A DNA stretch of 64,000 bases from Chamaecyparis obtusa (GCA_027943335.1 BSBK01007848.1:310001-374000); one strand, 5' to 3'. Positions 12,890-24,899 are shown, counted from the stretch's first letter. Numbers and translations: made by a program. Notes: a model not told the origin generated them from the sequence alone.

Positions 12890-14217
12890 ATGGATCCTAT
12901 TAAGAATATTGACGTTCTACAACGGGTAGTTGTGCGGACCAAATTTTCTCAGCTTCTCACAGCTCTGATTGTTTGTGTTGCCGCAGCCACAGCAGTGGCG
13001 GCCCTAGAATCTAATGCAGATAGGGGTAAACGATATAGAAAAGGAAATAATTTCTATAGAAGGGTTATTCATTCCAATGATGTGGATTGTCATGATCAGA
13101 TTCACATGAGTAGGGGAGCCTTCTTTCGTCTAGCTACTATCCTAAGGGTGAATGGATCCTTGAAAGATACGATACACTTGACATTAGAAGAACAACTTGT
13201 GATGTTCCTCCACACCGTTGGCCACAATTTGAGGAACCGCAAGATTGCCCACAACTTTGGCCACTCAGGAGAGACAATTAGCCGATACTTCCACAAGGTG
13301 TTGAGGGCTATCTTAGGACTCCACAAGGATTGCTTTCTGCCACCTAGTCCAAACACTCCTCCTGAAATTAGTGGGAATGAACGCTTTGATCCATTCTTCA
13401 AGGTAATTGTTATGTTGTTACATTTTTCTTGTACAAGTTTTTATCATTGAGGAGTGGTTGACCTTAGAATTGATGATTGTATCATATCGTATAGGATTGT
13501 GTTGGAGCTATCGATGGAACCCATATACCAGTCACCGTCGATGTCGACATGCAGGGTAAATATCGTGATAGAAAAGGCAACCTGTCGCAAAATGTTATGG
13601 GTGTGTGTTCCTTCGATCATAAGTTTCAGTACTACCTTGCTGGTTGGGAAGGGTCTGCCGCAGATAGTCGTGTTCTAGCTTCAGCTCTGTCAAGAGCAGA
13701 TCCTCTTGTTGTTCCACTGGGTAAGCCAAATCATAGTTTAATAATATGCTTTATTTATGTAGGAAAATATTTTCTAGTGGATGCTGGATATCCCAATGCA
13801 CCTGGATTTCTTGCTCCTTATCGGTGTACACGCTACCACCTGAAAGAGTTTTCAAGAGAAAATCCAATAAACTCAAAAGAAGAGTTGTTCAACCATCGAC
13901 ACTCCTCTCTTAGAAACTCAATAGAGCGTACATTTGGTATTCTCAAGCAGCGTTTTCCAGTCCTGAGGCATGCCACATCTTATCCTATCATGACACAAGC
14001 CCATATTGTATTAGCATGTTGCATACTACACAACTACATTACGGTAGAGGACGGCATTCCACCAGAAATTGACATTGAAGAGGAAGATGATTGTGATGGG
14101 GTAGATGTACCAGTGCTAGAGACATATGGGTTGTCTCAGAATGATAGAGACCGGTGGGCACAGTTTCGAAATGATATAGCAAGTAGAATGTGGGAACAGT
14201 ATAGATCCCGACAATAG
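12890..14217 (+). CDS. PIF/Harbinger DDE transposase
   Basis: Cuts and pastes the element by recognising its TIRs together with the Myb-like partner. Two exons join in phase: 12890-13402 and 13495-14217, with a 92-bp GT-AG intron. The ATG at 12890 is preferred because a splice acceptor (TTTTCAG) precedes it by eight bases, suggesting a 5' untranslated exon. The 411-aa product has a hydrophobic N-terminal stretch (about 21-39) and a helix-turn-helix-like segment (about 97-135, LTLEEQLVMFLHTV). The DDE catalytic domain has D178 in GAIDGTHI, D228 in SAADSRVL and E315 in NSIERTFGIL. The family is usually about 400 aa, so this looks full length without an early stop. A 42-nt in-frame stretch (13721-13762) bounded by GT and AG interrupts LG/KYFLVDAG and may be a tiny intron; without it the protein is 397 aa. 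It may still be functional. Confidence 0.92.
13403..13494 (+). other. Intron of the PIF transposase
   Basis: Begins GTAATT after FFK and ends ATATCGTATAG before DCVGAIDG. It contains stops, and its removal joins the two coding exons in phase 0. Confidence 0.85.
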
Positions 14218-14309
14218 TTGTCCTTGTATGGCTCAACACTACCTGATGGTTACCTTTTTCTTATCTTTTTATTTGCAAGTATTGGACTTGTAATGGTTAA
14301 TGTGTTTTA

Positions 14310-14510
14310 TTTGAGTAAATTGATGTATGAAGATACTTTGATATACATGATGGTTTCCTTTTTCTTGTCCTTTTTCATATATCAAACTGATGTATGAAGC
14401 TACTTTGATTAACAACAATTTGATATACATGATGGTTTCCTTTTTCTTGTCCTTTTTCATATATCAAACTGATGTATGAAGCTACTTTGATTAACAACAA
14501 TTTGTGTACA
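14310..14510. repeat. Tandem repeat between transposase and Myb genes
   Basis: About 2.2 copies of a ~91-bp unit containing GATGGTTTCCTTTTTCTTG and CTGATGTATGAAGCTACTTTG. It lies in the 3' flank of the transposase. Confidence 0.85.
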
Positions 14511-14535
14511 CAGCATGGCTAACACATAATCATTG

Positions 14536-15563
14536 ATGAACATGAATGAGAATACTAACACCAGCCAGATATCTTCTTTGTCGAAGAAGATTATGTGGTC
14601 AAAGGACATGGAACGAAAGCTTATAGACTTGCTCCTTGAGCAAGTACAACTAAGAAGAAAATGTGATGGAGGCTTCAAAAAAGAAGCGTGGACCGCAATT
14701 GAGAGGCGGTTCAATGCTGATTTGAACCTCAACCTATCCAAGGAAAACTTCAAAAACAAGTTGAAAACTTGGAAGCTTGCATATAGAGTCATGAAGGAGC
14801 TTCGTAATACAAGCGGTTTAGCTTGGAATGAGGCTACTCAGTCCATGGATGCTGAGGACAGCGTGTGGGAAGAGCTTCTCAAGGTAGGGTAATCTCTCTA
14901 CAATTTTGATGGAAATAATATTGCCTTTTTTAAAAGTTAATAATGAAAGACAAAGAACCTAATCCATTTATTTATGCCAACATGCAACGAAGAGAGTTAA
15001 AAAACGCAAGAATGTATAAGAGGCAGCCCTTTCAGTACTTCACTGAATTGGGTGTAATAATTGGTAATGACATGGCTGAAGGAAATGCAGCTACCACGGC
15101 CCTTGAGTTTGAAGAAGGGAACCCTTTGGAAGAGTCATTCGATGTGAATGATGAAGAGGATGTTGTACATCTTGATAGTACTGTTGATTGGGATGATGAG
15201 CCTTATAATTCCACTCAATCCACTCCAACAAGTATTAGAGGGACTCCTAGTTCATCAGGCAGAAAGGTGGGAAAGAGGAAGAAGGCAAGTATGACTGCTT
15301 CATTGAATTCCATGTCCGAAACAATGAAAAAAATAAAAGAGGGCATGAACAATATTCAGCTTGTTAAAATTGATGAATCTAGTCATGAGATTGCTTTGAC
15401 GGATGCCTATAATGCTCTCAAATCCATGCCCGGATTGAGTAGAGGTGTATTCCTCAAGGTCTACGAAACCTTTTTGGGTCAACGTGAAAGAGCCAAATGG
15501 TTCTTATTGATGACCGAGGAGGAGAGAAGCGACTGGATTGTAGCCACATATGGTGGTTTATAG
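14536..15563 (+). CDS. Myb/SANT-like DNA-binding protein of the PIF element (ORF2)
   Basis: PIF elements encode a second, Myb/SANT-like protein needed alongside the transposase, thought to bind element ends and help nuclear entry. Exons 14536-14883 and 14937-15563 are separated by a 53-bp GT-AG intron and join in phase 0, giving 324 aa. Residues about 18-115 form the Myb/SANT-like domain: WSKDMERKLIDLL, a conserved TAIERRFN segment, FKNKLKTWKLAY and GLAWNEATQSM. After the intron comes the typical continuation NPFIYANMQ. An acidic stretch (about 165-195), a basic GRKVGKRKKA patch that could be a nuclear signal, and a helical C-terminus (GLSRGVFLKVYETFL, then AKWFLLMTEEER) follow. The frame is intact. 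It lies 318 bp after the transposase on the same strand. Confidence 0.88.
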
Positions 15564-15620
15564 TTATTTTAAAAAATTGTAAATGAGTTGGAAGCCTATA
15601 AAAGGCTAAAAAACTGACAT

Positions 15621-16675
15621 GATACTGCTGTTCATTATGAATATAACATGAAATCTGAATATGAATATGACATGAAATCTGAATATATGTTTATGCCAAC
15701 TTTAATTCAATTTTTGCTGAACATGATAGTGAATATGATAGTGCTGTCCATGATCATGATTGTTGAATATGATACTGAATATGATACTGCTGTTCATGAA
15801 TATGATTGCTGAATATGATACTGAATATGATACTGTTGTTCATGAATATGATACTGCTTATGATACTGAATATTCAGTATCATAAGCAGTATCATATTCA
15901 GTATCATAAACAGTATCATAATCAGTTTTAACAAAGCAGAAAAAAGAGGAAAACAACATTGTTGTCGTGCCAAGAACAGGGTTTCTTCTACCATTCACAA
16001 ATAACATTCAAAAAATGAACAGTGGTATCATAAGCTGAATGTGATACTGAATATGATATTGCTTATGATACTGAATATTCAGTATCATAAGCAGTATCAT
16101 ATTCAGTTTTAACAGAGCAGAAAAAAGAACTTTATGCAGAGAACTTTATTACAAAAACCCATATTACAAATGCCAAGAGATTTTTTACTATTATATGCTC
16201 ATATTGTCACAAAATGATTATTTGAATATTTTAATTTAAATGCAATTGCTGAATATGATACTGAATATGATACTATTGTTCATGAATATGATTGCTGAAT
16301 ATGATACTGAATATGATACTGCTGTTCATATAAGCAGAGTCATATTCAGTATCATAAGCTGAATATGATACTGCTGTTCATGAATATGATTGCTGAATAT
16401 GATAGTGTTGTCCATGATCATGATTGCTGAATATGATACTAAATATGTTACTGTTGTTCATGAATATGATTGCTGAATATGATACCGAATCTAATACTAC
16501 TGTTCATGAATTTGATTGTTGAATATGCTACTGAATATTCAGTATCATATTCAGTATCATAAGCAGTATCATATTCAGTATCATAAGTAGTATCATATTT
16601 AATATCACAAGCAGTATCATATTCAATATCATAAGCTGAATATGATACTGAATATGATATTGCTGTTCATCTCCA
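15621..16675. repeat. GAATATGATACTG palindromic repeat array
   Basis: Dozens of GAATATGATACTG and CATGAATATGATTGCTG motifs occur, many inverted relative to their neighbours. The perfect 58-bp palindrome at 15843-15900 is centred on GAATATTC, and a similar one lies near 16040-16106. An inverted copy of the 6967-7185 repeat is embedded at 15955-16175. The array may be amplified transposase-binding or subterminal DNA, but this is inference. Confidence 0.88.
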
Positions 16676-16722
16676 TTATTAAGATGACAGGAATATGAAG
16701 ATGATAACCCGATTATGACCTT
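16676..16722 (+). repeat. Internal direct copy of PIF left-end sequence
   Basis: AAGATGACAGGAATATGA and GATGATAACCC in this stretch match 6183-6222 in direct orientation. Together with the inverted copy at 12190-12366 this shows that terminal sequences recur inside the element. Confidence 0.75.
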
Positions 16723-16837
16723 GTAAAATATATAGTTTTATGAGAAATGGAAGCATTGGATATTTATGTTGGAGCCACTAGTAAGTACCTGCCAGTATTT
16801 TTATTGTGTTAATTCCTTGGATCCATGCCAAGATTAT

Positions 16838-17105
16838 TTTGTGTTGCTAGTGGTTATGTTGGCTTTCACAGAGTGTGCTTGTCATTTTATACTTCATTTT
16901 ATGTAGTGCTCGTTTTCCTCTCCATTATTTTGTGTTGCTAGTGATTATGTTGGCTTTCATAGAGTGTGCTTGTCATTTTATACTTCATTTTATATAGTGC
17001 TCGTTTTCCTCTCCATTATTTTGTGTTGCTAGTGATTATGTTGGCTTTCACAGAGTGTGCTTGTCAATTTATACTTAATTTAATACAGTGTTTGTCTTTC
17101 TCTCC
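16838..17105. repeat. Tandem repeat, three units of about 89 bp
   Basis: Each unit contains TTTTGTGTTGCTAGTG, GTTGGCTTTCA(C/T)AGAGTGTGC and CTCGTTTTCCTCTCC; the last copy is the most diverged. Confidence 0.85.
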
Positions 17106-17544
17106 ATTTTTTTTATTTTTCTCTCCAGTTTTAGGAAACCTTGTTTCTCTCATCTTTTGAATTTTGAGTGCTTTTAGACATATTAGCTTGCATTTTTTTT
17201 TAAGTGGAATACACGAAGGAGTACCACATGATGAATGCTTCATTTAATGTATTGTTAAGGTGTAGTCTCTTAACTATCCATTTCTAGTTCTTCAGACATG
17301 ATTTTATAGATGTGTTTTGGTAGATGATTGTATTGTTCATGATTTTGTATGTATTAGCCATCTTGTTATTATTGTTGCATTACGAAATGAAGTTAAATTA
17401 TTCTACTTTGTGTAATGCTCTATATCATCTTCAATTTTTTTTCATTTTTTATTCATTTTTAAAAATGAAGTGATAGGTACAGAAATAGAAATGGATAGTT
17501 TTGAGACTACACATATGATAAAGTGAGACTACACATATGCTGAC

Positions 17545-17760
17545 ATTAAATATGTTTGAACTAGCTTCTAGATTTGATTTTGTAGATATTTTACAGTCAC
17601 ACTCTGTGATCCTTCGTCGGGATGGAAGAGATAAAAATAACTGAAAGAAAAGTCCATTTTGATCTATTGCAATCATTTTGGTCTCAAACTATCTATTGCA
17701 ATCCTGATGATGAATCACAGAGTGTGATCCAAAACTATCTACACAATCGAACCAAGAAGG
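17545..17760. ncRNA. Two degenerate hammerhead-like motifs, head to head
   Basis: On the plus strand CTGATGA (17704-17710) is followed by an imperfect hairpin AATCACAGAGTGTGATC and then CAAAAC, where a hammerhead core would have GAAAC. On the minus strand a related copy (about 17625-17545) reads CGACGAAGGATCACAGAGTG and continues into a CTACAAAATC and CTAGAAGCT tail. That tail resembles the sequence after the better motif at 55873. Both copies have core mutations and are probably inactive. Confidence 0.35.
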
Positions 17761-18177
17761 TATTTCAAATATCGATGCAAAAAATATCCACATATGTTGA
17801 TAAAAAAATGAGCTATCTGATTATTGTTTACTGTACATGTTTGTAAACAGTCAAAATTTCTGATGGTACTCCTTGGTGTATTCCATTTAAAAATGAACAA
17901 GTTTTAGTTTTTGTATCATGTTTACTTTGGAGATGCAGGATTGATCATCGAAAGTGGGGCATAAGGGCACAGACCGTGGATCTACTTGCGCTTTTTTATT
18001 TAACAGTGTGTTTTCACACCACCACCCAGTTCATGGATATTGTTATATCTAATGCTATAGTTGTGTCATTATATTTTTTGCATAACTTTATTAATTTGTA
18101 CCCATAAAATATATTCAATGTTGTTATAGTGAACAAAATTAATATGAATGAACAAATTTTTGCTTGATACAGTGCTG

Positions 18178-18630
18178 ATGGCTACGAGGAATGCTCCTAT
18201 GTGTGACTGCGGTGATGGATTGCGTTGTGTGTTGAGGAAGTCACAGACAGAGGAGAATCCAGGCCGTAAATTTTGGGGATGTAAAAACTTCTATAAGGTT
18301 GTTAATTGCACAATATTTAAATATTTACAAATAATAAATACTAGTCATTATAGCAAGACTAACTTATTTGTATTGTAGGATGGAGCTGGATGCGGTTACT
18401 TTCGATGGGTCAATGACACCCAGTCGTTGTCTACATCATCAGTACATTGTACACACAGACCTGTCGTAGATGACGAGTGCAAGAATTGTAAAAGACTAGA
18501 GAAAACTATGGCAAAAGCGGAGGCTACATCTAAAACCGAAATCTTGTTTTTACGACGTCTTCTTTGTGCAACAATCATTCTATTTAGTTTGATCATCTTA
18601 CTACTTAGTTTGATAATTTTTTGGAGATAG
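18178..18630 (+). CDS. GRF zinc-finger protein with C-terminal membrane segment
   Basis: A GRF-type zinc finger is a small nucleic-acid-binding fold. Exons 18178-18297 and 18379-18630 join in phase 0 across an 81-bp GT-AG intron, giving 123 aa. The intron falls inside the finger, and splicing restores the motif: C-D-C-G at 9-12, NPGRKFWGC at 27-35, then DGAGCGYFRWV at 41-51. A charged, Cys-containing linker (CKNCKRLEKTMAKAEA) follows. The final 30 residues form a hydrophobic Leu/Ile segment that should span a membrane, ending FWR. An in-frame ATG at 18148 would add ten residues, but I prefer 18178 next to the domain. It lies on the same strand as the transposase and Myb genes, inside the PIF TIRs. 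It may be a third element gene or a captured host gene. Confidence 0.8.
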
Positions 18631-19130
18631 ATATATATGTGGACTAGATAACTTATTTATATTTTGATGTGATATGAGCAATGTTATAATTATTATTTTT
18701 TGTTATAATATTGTTTATGATAATATATAAAATTATTTTAAAAAGTTAAGTTTACTGTTCAATATTGTTTTTGTTAATGTATACTATTGTTTATTTTTTT
18801 GTTAATGTATTGAAAAAAAATATTAAATTTTGTTAAAGTCAAGTTTATTGATTTTGTTAATGTATAATATTGTTTATTTTTTTGTTATGATATTGAAAAA
18901 AATATATTAAATTTTGTTTATGATTTACTACATAAAAATATAAATTAATATAAAAAAACTATACATAAAGAATGAACCAAAATAATAACTTATTTAAGTT
19001 TTTTGTTCACAGAATTGGAAAAAATATATTAAATTTTATTTATGATTTAGTACATAAAAATATAAATTAATATAAAAAACTATACATAAAAAATGGACTA
19101 AAATAATAAAATATCAAATTAAAAATTAAA
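18631..19130. repeat. AT-rich degenerate tandem repeats
   Basis: Repeats built on TTTTGTTAATGTAT and ATTAAATTTTGTT, about 100 bp apart, with no coding potential. Confidence 0.6.
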
Positions 19131-19413
19131 TTCTAATTCGAATTCAAAATGTAGAGCCAAACAGAGAAGATGAATTTCTATCTTCCAAGTCTAATTTGAA
19201 ATTGCAAACCAAACACATAAAGAGGAATTTCTATCTTCCAATTCTAATTTCGAAAATGGCAACCAAACGCAGAAGATGGATTGTCTCATCCATCTTCCAG
19301 GTCAACCAAACAGTCCAAAACATATTCCGAATATACAAAATCAGAATATCAAAACCTTATTATGAGATAATAAGGTTTTGTGCCAAATTCCAATTCCACA
19401 AACAAACGGGGCC
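19131..19413 (+). repeat. PIF right subterminal repeats and TIR
   Basis: Three diverged ~55-bp units, each with a CCAAACxxAxAAxA motif followed by TTTCTATCTTCCAA-like sequence. Next comes a hairpin AACCTTATTATGAGATAATAAGGTT, and then the TIR TTCCACAAACAAACGGGGCC at 19394-19413. Such subterminal repeats are typical transposase-binding regions. Confidence 0.75.
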
Positions 19414-20300
19414 TTTCTTAAGACATGAGCGGGAAGCACACATCCGCCTCAAATTTTGTTCCAAAGTCCGTTTGGAATGAAGCCTATGCCTTGACCTCCA
19501 AAAATTTGGTTAAGGCACTGGAATGCTAGATTTCTGCCTTGCCCTAATTTTTTGAGGGCCTTCCCGATCATATCATTTTACGAGAAAAAACCCATTAGAT
19601 TTCTCATTGTCCTGATTTCAAAAATGTAAATTTCATAGTGATGTGATTATTTTTACTATTTTTGCATTATTTATTAGTTAAAAGCGGTACCTAAACGTAA
19701 AATAGCGAGGTTCACTAAAACGTTAATAACTTTTTTATTTTTAGGTTTTTTGGAAAATAAATTATATGAGACCAATCTAGATACAATTATTTTGAAGATA
19801 AAAAAAAGAATTTTGAAAAAATATGAAATTCTCATCAAATTATGGTGTCCATACACTAGAGGTTTTGAAAATGTATTTTATAGTCAATTAAAAATTAATT
19901 AAAAAAAAATATATTCAATAAAAAAAAAAGGAAAAATATGCTGACCAATATTTGGTGTCTTGGGTATATTTCCCTAGAAGGATTTGCAAAAATTCATTTA
20001 TTTAAGTCAAAATATGGTGTTCGTACACGACTATGGTATGGTCCTGCAATAGGCATTTTGAAAACATGGTTTTTAAATATTCCTACTAAAAAGCAATTTA
20101 TACCATGTGGGTATTTAAATAAATTACATATTTGAAAAGAAGACTCTGAGAACTACATTTTCTAATACTAATTTTTTTTTAGATTCAATCTTTAAGTGTC
20201 TCAAATTTAGACATCAATTGATAGGAAATTTGAAAAAAAAGGGAAAACACTTCCACTTTTTGCCCAAAAGTGGGACTCAACTTCTTGCAGCCACCCTCTA

Positions 20301-21281
20301 AGAAGAGCCATCCCGTAAGGGAAGAGATGCCAGGACCTGTAACATCCAAGATATCCACCAAAGTGCAGAAATGTAAAAAATTGAATAAAATATACCTGGA
20401 GAAGAATGTGAAAAAATGACTCATATAAATAGAAAGCTCTCAAAGCAAGCTTTCCAACGATATCTCGCTTTCCCAAAATGGAGTCCAGATGTGCAAGATA
20501 AAACTTCCGAAATGCAAAATGGAACATTTGGATTTGATAGTAAAAACCACTATCAAAAAAGAAAAAGAAAACATTCAAACATCCAGATCTAGATAGAGCT
20601 CGGAACCAGATTTTTGATGATATCTTGTTTACCCGATTTCGACACCGTATGCTCAAGTTATGAGCAAAAAACCACCAAGTGCTCCAGAGGGCCCAAAATG
20701 GTGTCTAGAAGTGCTGACATCAACACTTCAAGGGCTTAAAATTGACAGCCAAATGACCAAGGGCTAAACTGCATTTGCCTGGTTTAAATTTGATAGCCAA
20801 ATGGCTGTCACCGGCCATAATTTAACTTTTCTTTTGCAAAATTGCATGCACATCTCGAGATCCGTGTCAGGCCTTTCATATTTTTTCTTCGATTTGTGTG
20901 CCAATTTTTTGGTCTTAATTTGCGTGCCAGACAACAAATTTTTTGCATTAATTTATGTGCCAAAATCAAAGAATTTTACCTCAGGAAGCATGCCAGTCCG
21001 TACAAACTCTGTGTCGGGAAGTGTGCTAAGCTGTTTGGTACCAAAAAAATGCCCCAAAATGCAATGTTGTCCAAATTTGACGTGTTTTATATTGAAATAG
21101 GGGTTTTTGGGCACTACAAGCTCAACGGTGAGGTTCGTCTAAGCTCAAAGTGCACCAAAATTTAGGGACCCCCTAATTTCAATAAAAACCAAAAAAAAAA
21201 ACCTAATCTGAAATAGGTGAATTTCTAATCTCTGAATCCTTCAAACGCGAACAAGGTATAGCAGATTAGGATCTTATACCA
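20301..21281 (-). other. 5' internal region of the minus-strand LTR element, non-coding
   Basis: Read on the minus strand this follows the primer-binding site. It resembles an untranslated leader without a sustained ORF. Confidence 0.6.
21270..21281 (-). promoter_or_regulatory. Primer-binding site of the nested LTR element
   Basis: Minus strand TGGTATAAGATC, directly abutting the LTR end CCTACA. It matches 9 of 12 bases of the initiator-Met site TGGTATCAGAGC. Confidence 0.75.
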
Positions 21282-21646
21282 TGTAGGATTTGAACAATAC
21301 AAATACACAAAACCCGAAGATCACCCACATACAAAAACTTGTTACAAGTAAGTAGAGACAAGAAGAGGGCAAGGGTTTGACTCAAAAATATGAAGAAGAA
21401 AATATCCTCAAATAATAAATGAATTAAATCTACAATGGATCATCCTTATAAAGGAGATTGAAAGCCTTGAAAGGAAAACCCTAGTGCATGTAATAATTAG
21501 TTAAATTATTACAAGACTAATGCATGCAAGTTTATATTTAAAACAGCTAGTGCATGTGTGTTTAAATATAAACAACTAAAGCAAAAGAGTTGACATCTTA
21601 AGAAGGGAGTAAAGTTAATTAATATAATTAATACTTTACTCTAACA
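21282..21646 (-). repeat. 5' LTR of the nested minus-strand retrotransposon
   Basis: A 365-bp repeat with TG...CA ends, followed by the duplicated GATAA at 21647-21651. It has the same length as its partner at 4212-4576. Confidence 0.9.
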
Positions 21647-21651
21647 GATAA

Positions 21652-23547
21652 TATATGTTGTTATATAACTAATCCATTGCACATAGAATATTATCGTATC
21701 TCTTATCATAATCTATAAATTAAAATCTCATACTATTCTCCAACATACACTCCAATGGCATAAATATATTTGGGCCAGTGAAAAATATGGGAATTTAATG
21801 TAAATCATAAAATGGTTGACATTAAAAATTGATACCATGATATCTTCCATGGTCTTGAAATTCTTCACCTGTGCAACATTAAAACCTTGTACATTTACCT
21901 TCCTCATCGCCTGTATCTGTTGTGCAATAAACTATATGCTCCAATACCAAATGTTGGAACAAACTATAATTACAGATCAAAACATCTTGAAAAAAAATGA
22001 AAAATAGATTTTTATATTCAATAGATTCAACTGATTTGCATTGGATGATTTTACATTGCCATGTAATGGCTTTTTAAAGCTTTATGATTTTCCTGTTAAT
22101 AATAAACTAACTTTTAGGGGAAAGCAACTAACTTTCATTAGAATTCTTTTATTTAATTTAGTTCCTAACTTAAAAACTAACCCAATTAATGTAAAACTCC
22201 AATAGAACTTCAGTCACTTCCTTAACATTTTTTCTCATATCGCCTGTATCATACATAGAGGAGCCCTTCTCCATTAAGATATCTTTATCATTATCAACAA
22301 AGATTTGAATATGGAAACCCACATCCAAAATACATCAAACAAGGATTGTAGAATAGAGTCCCTAATCTCATTTTTGTTACCAGTTTCCAAATTAATTTTC
22401 TCCTACACTTTCTTCATAAGGGGGATCTTGTTACATTCAATCAAATGGGACAAGGTTGGTGTTTTATTATTCCCCTTAGACAATAACTTAGAAGACTCGC
22501 CTATCTTTCTTTTTATCTCTCATATGATCATAACTAGGCCATAGTAATCTAGCATAAATCCATTAGATGGGACATATTCTGAGTTCTCCTCATTAGAAAC
22601 TACTTTTCTATGCAAGGCTGGAATATCCCTTTTGGTAATTTTTTCTCTTACCTAGGTGGAAAAGCCTCTTCATCTCATGGTGCATCCTTAGGATGTGCAA
22701 AAAAAACCTCATAATGATGATGGACATTATACTTAAACTCAATCTTAGATTTTAGGGGAGGGTTTTTCTAAATCGAGAGGGCTTTATCATGTTCCATTAT
22801 AAATAATATTGAATCCTCATGGAGAACTAGAAAATAAGGTTTTTTTGTTATGGGATTTCAAGTCATGAAAGAGGGATGAAAAGAGATAAAATAGAAAAGA
22901 GATACATTTATCATGTCAAAAAAAATTCAATATCACAAAGTGATAACTTAAAGGACTAGAGATACAACCATCAAGAATGACATACCACATAATAACCTCT
23001 ACAATATTTTCCCAAAGTGATTCAATGGTGACCCTATCATAGCCTCCATCTTTGATTTCTCAATATTTTAACATAGACTTATTTGAATAATCAAAGAAAT
23101 ATACATAGAAATAATGTATTCCTCTATTCTAAAATCAAACATATAGATATTTCTATCCACTACATCATAGATCCTTTTCAAGGTCGTGGTGTCAATTTGT
23201 AATGTTGATATAGTAATGAAAAAATAACTAATATATTCACCAAGAGCATGATAAAAGTCATTTTTTGGGGAGACTTTAGTACCCCTTGCATAACAGAAGT
23301 GGACAATAAGGGGTTACAAGAATAATGACCTCCATTTCTCTTTTTTTTCTGCCTATCTTCTGGTCAATAGTAAGTGGAGAGTTTCTATAGAAAAATTCAA
23401 AAACATAAGTCTCTACGAAATAGAAAGCTCTAGAAAATAAGATTATTTAGAAATGTCAATGAATTATTAATATTATATATTTTAAGATTTTCTAGATGTT
23501 ATAGAGTATCAATACTATATTTTTAATTATTTATTAGAAAAACCATT
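21652..23547. other. Gene-poor stretch, possible minus-strand coding remnant
   Basis: Minus-strand translation between about 22.2 and 22.8 kb gives short, stop-ridden open stretches. They could be an old retroelement ORF, but I recognise no motif. The rest is AT-rich and empty. Confidence 0.35.
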
Positions 23548-23747
23548 TGTTGGTGTATTACATTAAATAGGTAAGTTTGTAGTTTAGATTAAAAAATAAA
23601 AAATTAGTTCCTTGTTAGTTATTCGAGTAGGTAGTTTGTATAAGGGAAAACAAAGCTTTAAAAATCCATTGCATAAAAATGTAAATGTATATTGAAGAAT
23701 ACATTTGAATACAACTTTTATTTATGTTTTACCATTCTTCTCTTTCA
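23548..23747 (+). repeat. Copia 5' LTR (about 200 bp)
   Basis: Begins TGTTGGTGTATTACA and ends CTCTTTCA, two bases before a perfect primer-binding site. No matching 3' LTR was found in the window. Confidence 0.7.
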
Positions 23748-23749
23748 TA

Positions 23750-23761
23750 TGGTATCAGAGC
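23750..23761 (+). promoter_or_regulatory. Primer-binding site, initiator-Met tRNA type
   Basis: TGGTATCAGAGC is the canonical copia-type site and lies two bases after the LTR. Confidence 0.85.
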
Positions 23762-24899
23762 TACTATAATCTCAAGCCTAATAGAGATGGAAAGATAGGT
23801 TCATTAGTTTGGTATGAAGTTGGAGGCATCTTGTTATGGGCATGGTGGAACATTTCAATACAATCATACTAATTTGATTTTTTGAATGTCATTTTGGGTT
23901 TGGTGCACTTGACCAAACCAAATCTAGATTTACCTTGCTGGATCTCAATCATATAGCTGTCTATAGGTGTTCCTTGATGTTGTTCACATGCTATAGAAAA
24001 TAGGGATTAGGAATTCATGAAAAGACATTATTTGGAATTCAAGTGGAGAAAATAACAACACATGGATCTATATAATAAAGTACAAAAGAAAAAATGAGAG
24101 ACAATGTTCTGCCAGATATTGTAGTAAATTATATAGTTATATAACTGAATTTTCATTTTTGAATTCTACAGAGAAACCGCCCCCATATAGTTCAGTCTCT
24201 ATTTCAACTAGGAATGAGATGTAGTGAAAGAGAGAATTGCATGGTAAGTGGAGAAGTAGACACGGACCAATGGATTTTTATAATTTGGTATACTAAATTT
24301 TTATTCGATGTTGATAAAATAACTTGGTAATATCAAAGGCACTGAAAAATAAAACAACTCTCTTTGCAATTGTATTCTATATAGCATTTTAAGTATAGCA
24401 GGGTTGCGGACAATGAGTGTTAAGGTAATTATTTCTTGGCACTAAAAAGGCCTCTGAAAAGGGTGTAAGGCTCACTTTTCCAATCAGCGGTGGTTTATAT
24501 TAAAAGTTTCCATGGCTAATATGGTGTGAGGATTCTAGATGAGGATAAAATTATATTTATTTCTGTAGTGTGCAGTTGTACTGTAAGCATATCTTTAAAA
24601 GGAGTCAAGACATAATTTTGTGAAAGTAAAGTATATTGTTGGAGTTATAAGAATTTGAAAAGGAGGGATTTTAAAAATTAAATTTGGAGGTTAATACAAC
24701 TAAATATTTATTTGTGTCAGAGATAAGTGTATGTTCTGCATTTGGTTATTATTTTTAATTGTGTATCAAATGTTGTTTGCATTCATGGGGTCATCTATGC
24801 TAAGGATTATAATTCTTTGAAAGGCTAAAATGTTTTTTTTGTTGTCACAAAGATTAATCTGACATCATATAGATAAGGAGTATCGGGATCATACAAGAG

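Noticed and set aside
17622..17846. 74-aa ORF overlapping the hammerhead-like motif
   Set aside because: The shared sequence with 55.87 kb is conserved as DNA/RNA structure, not as a reading frame.
20185..20656. Minus-strand ORFs in the LTR element interior (79 and 149 aa)
   Set aside because: They are not sustained in the second copy beyond a short shared stretch and carry no gag or pol motif.
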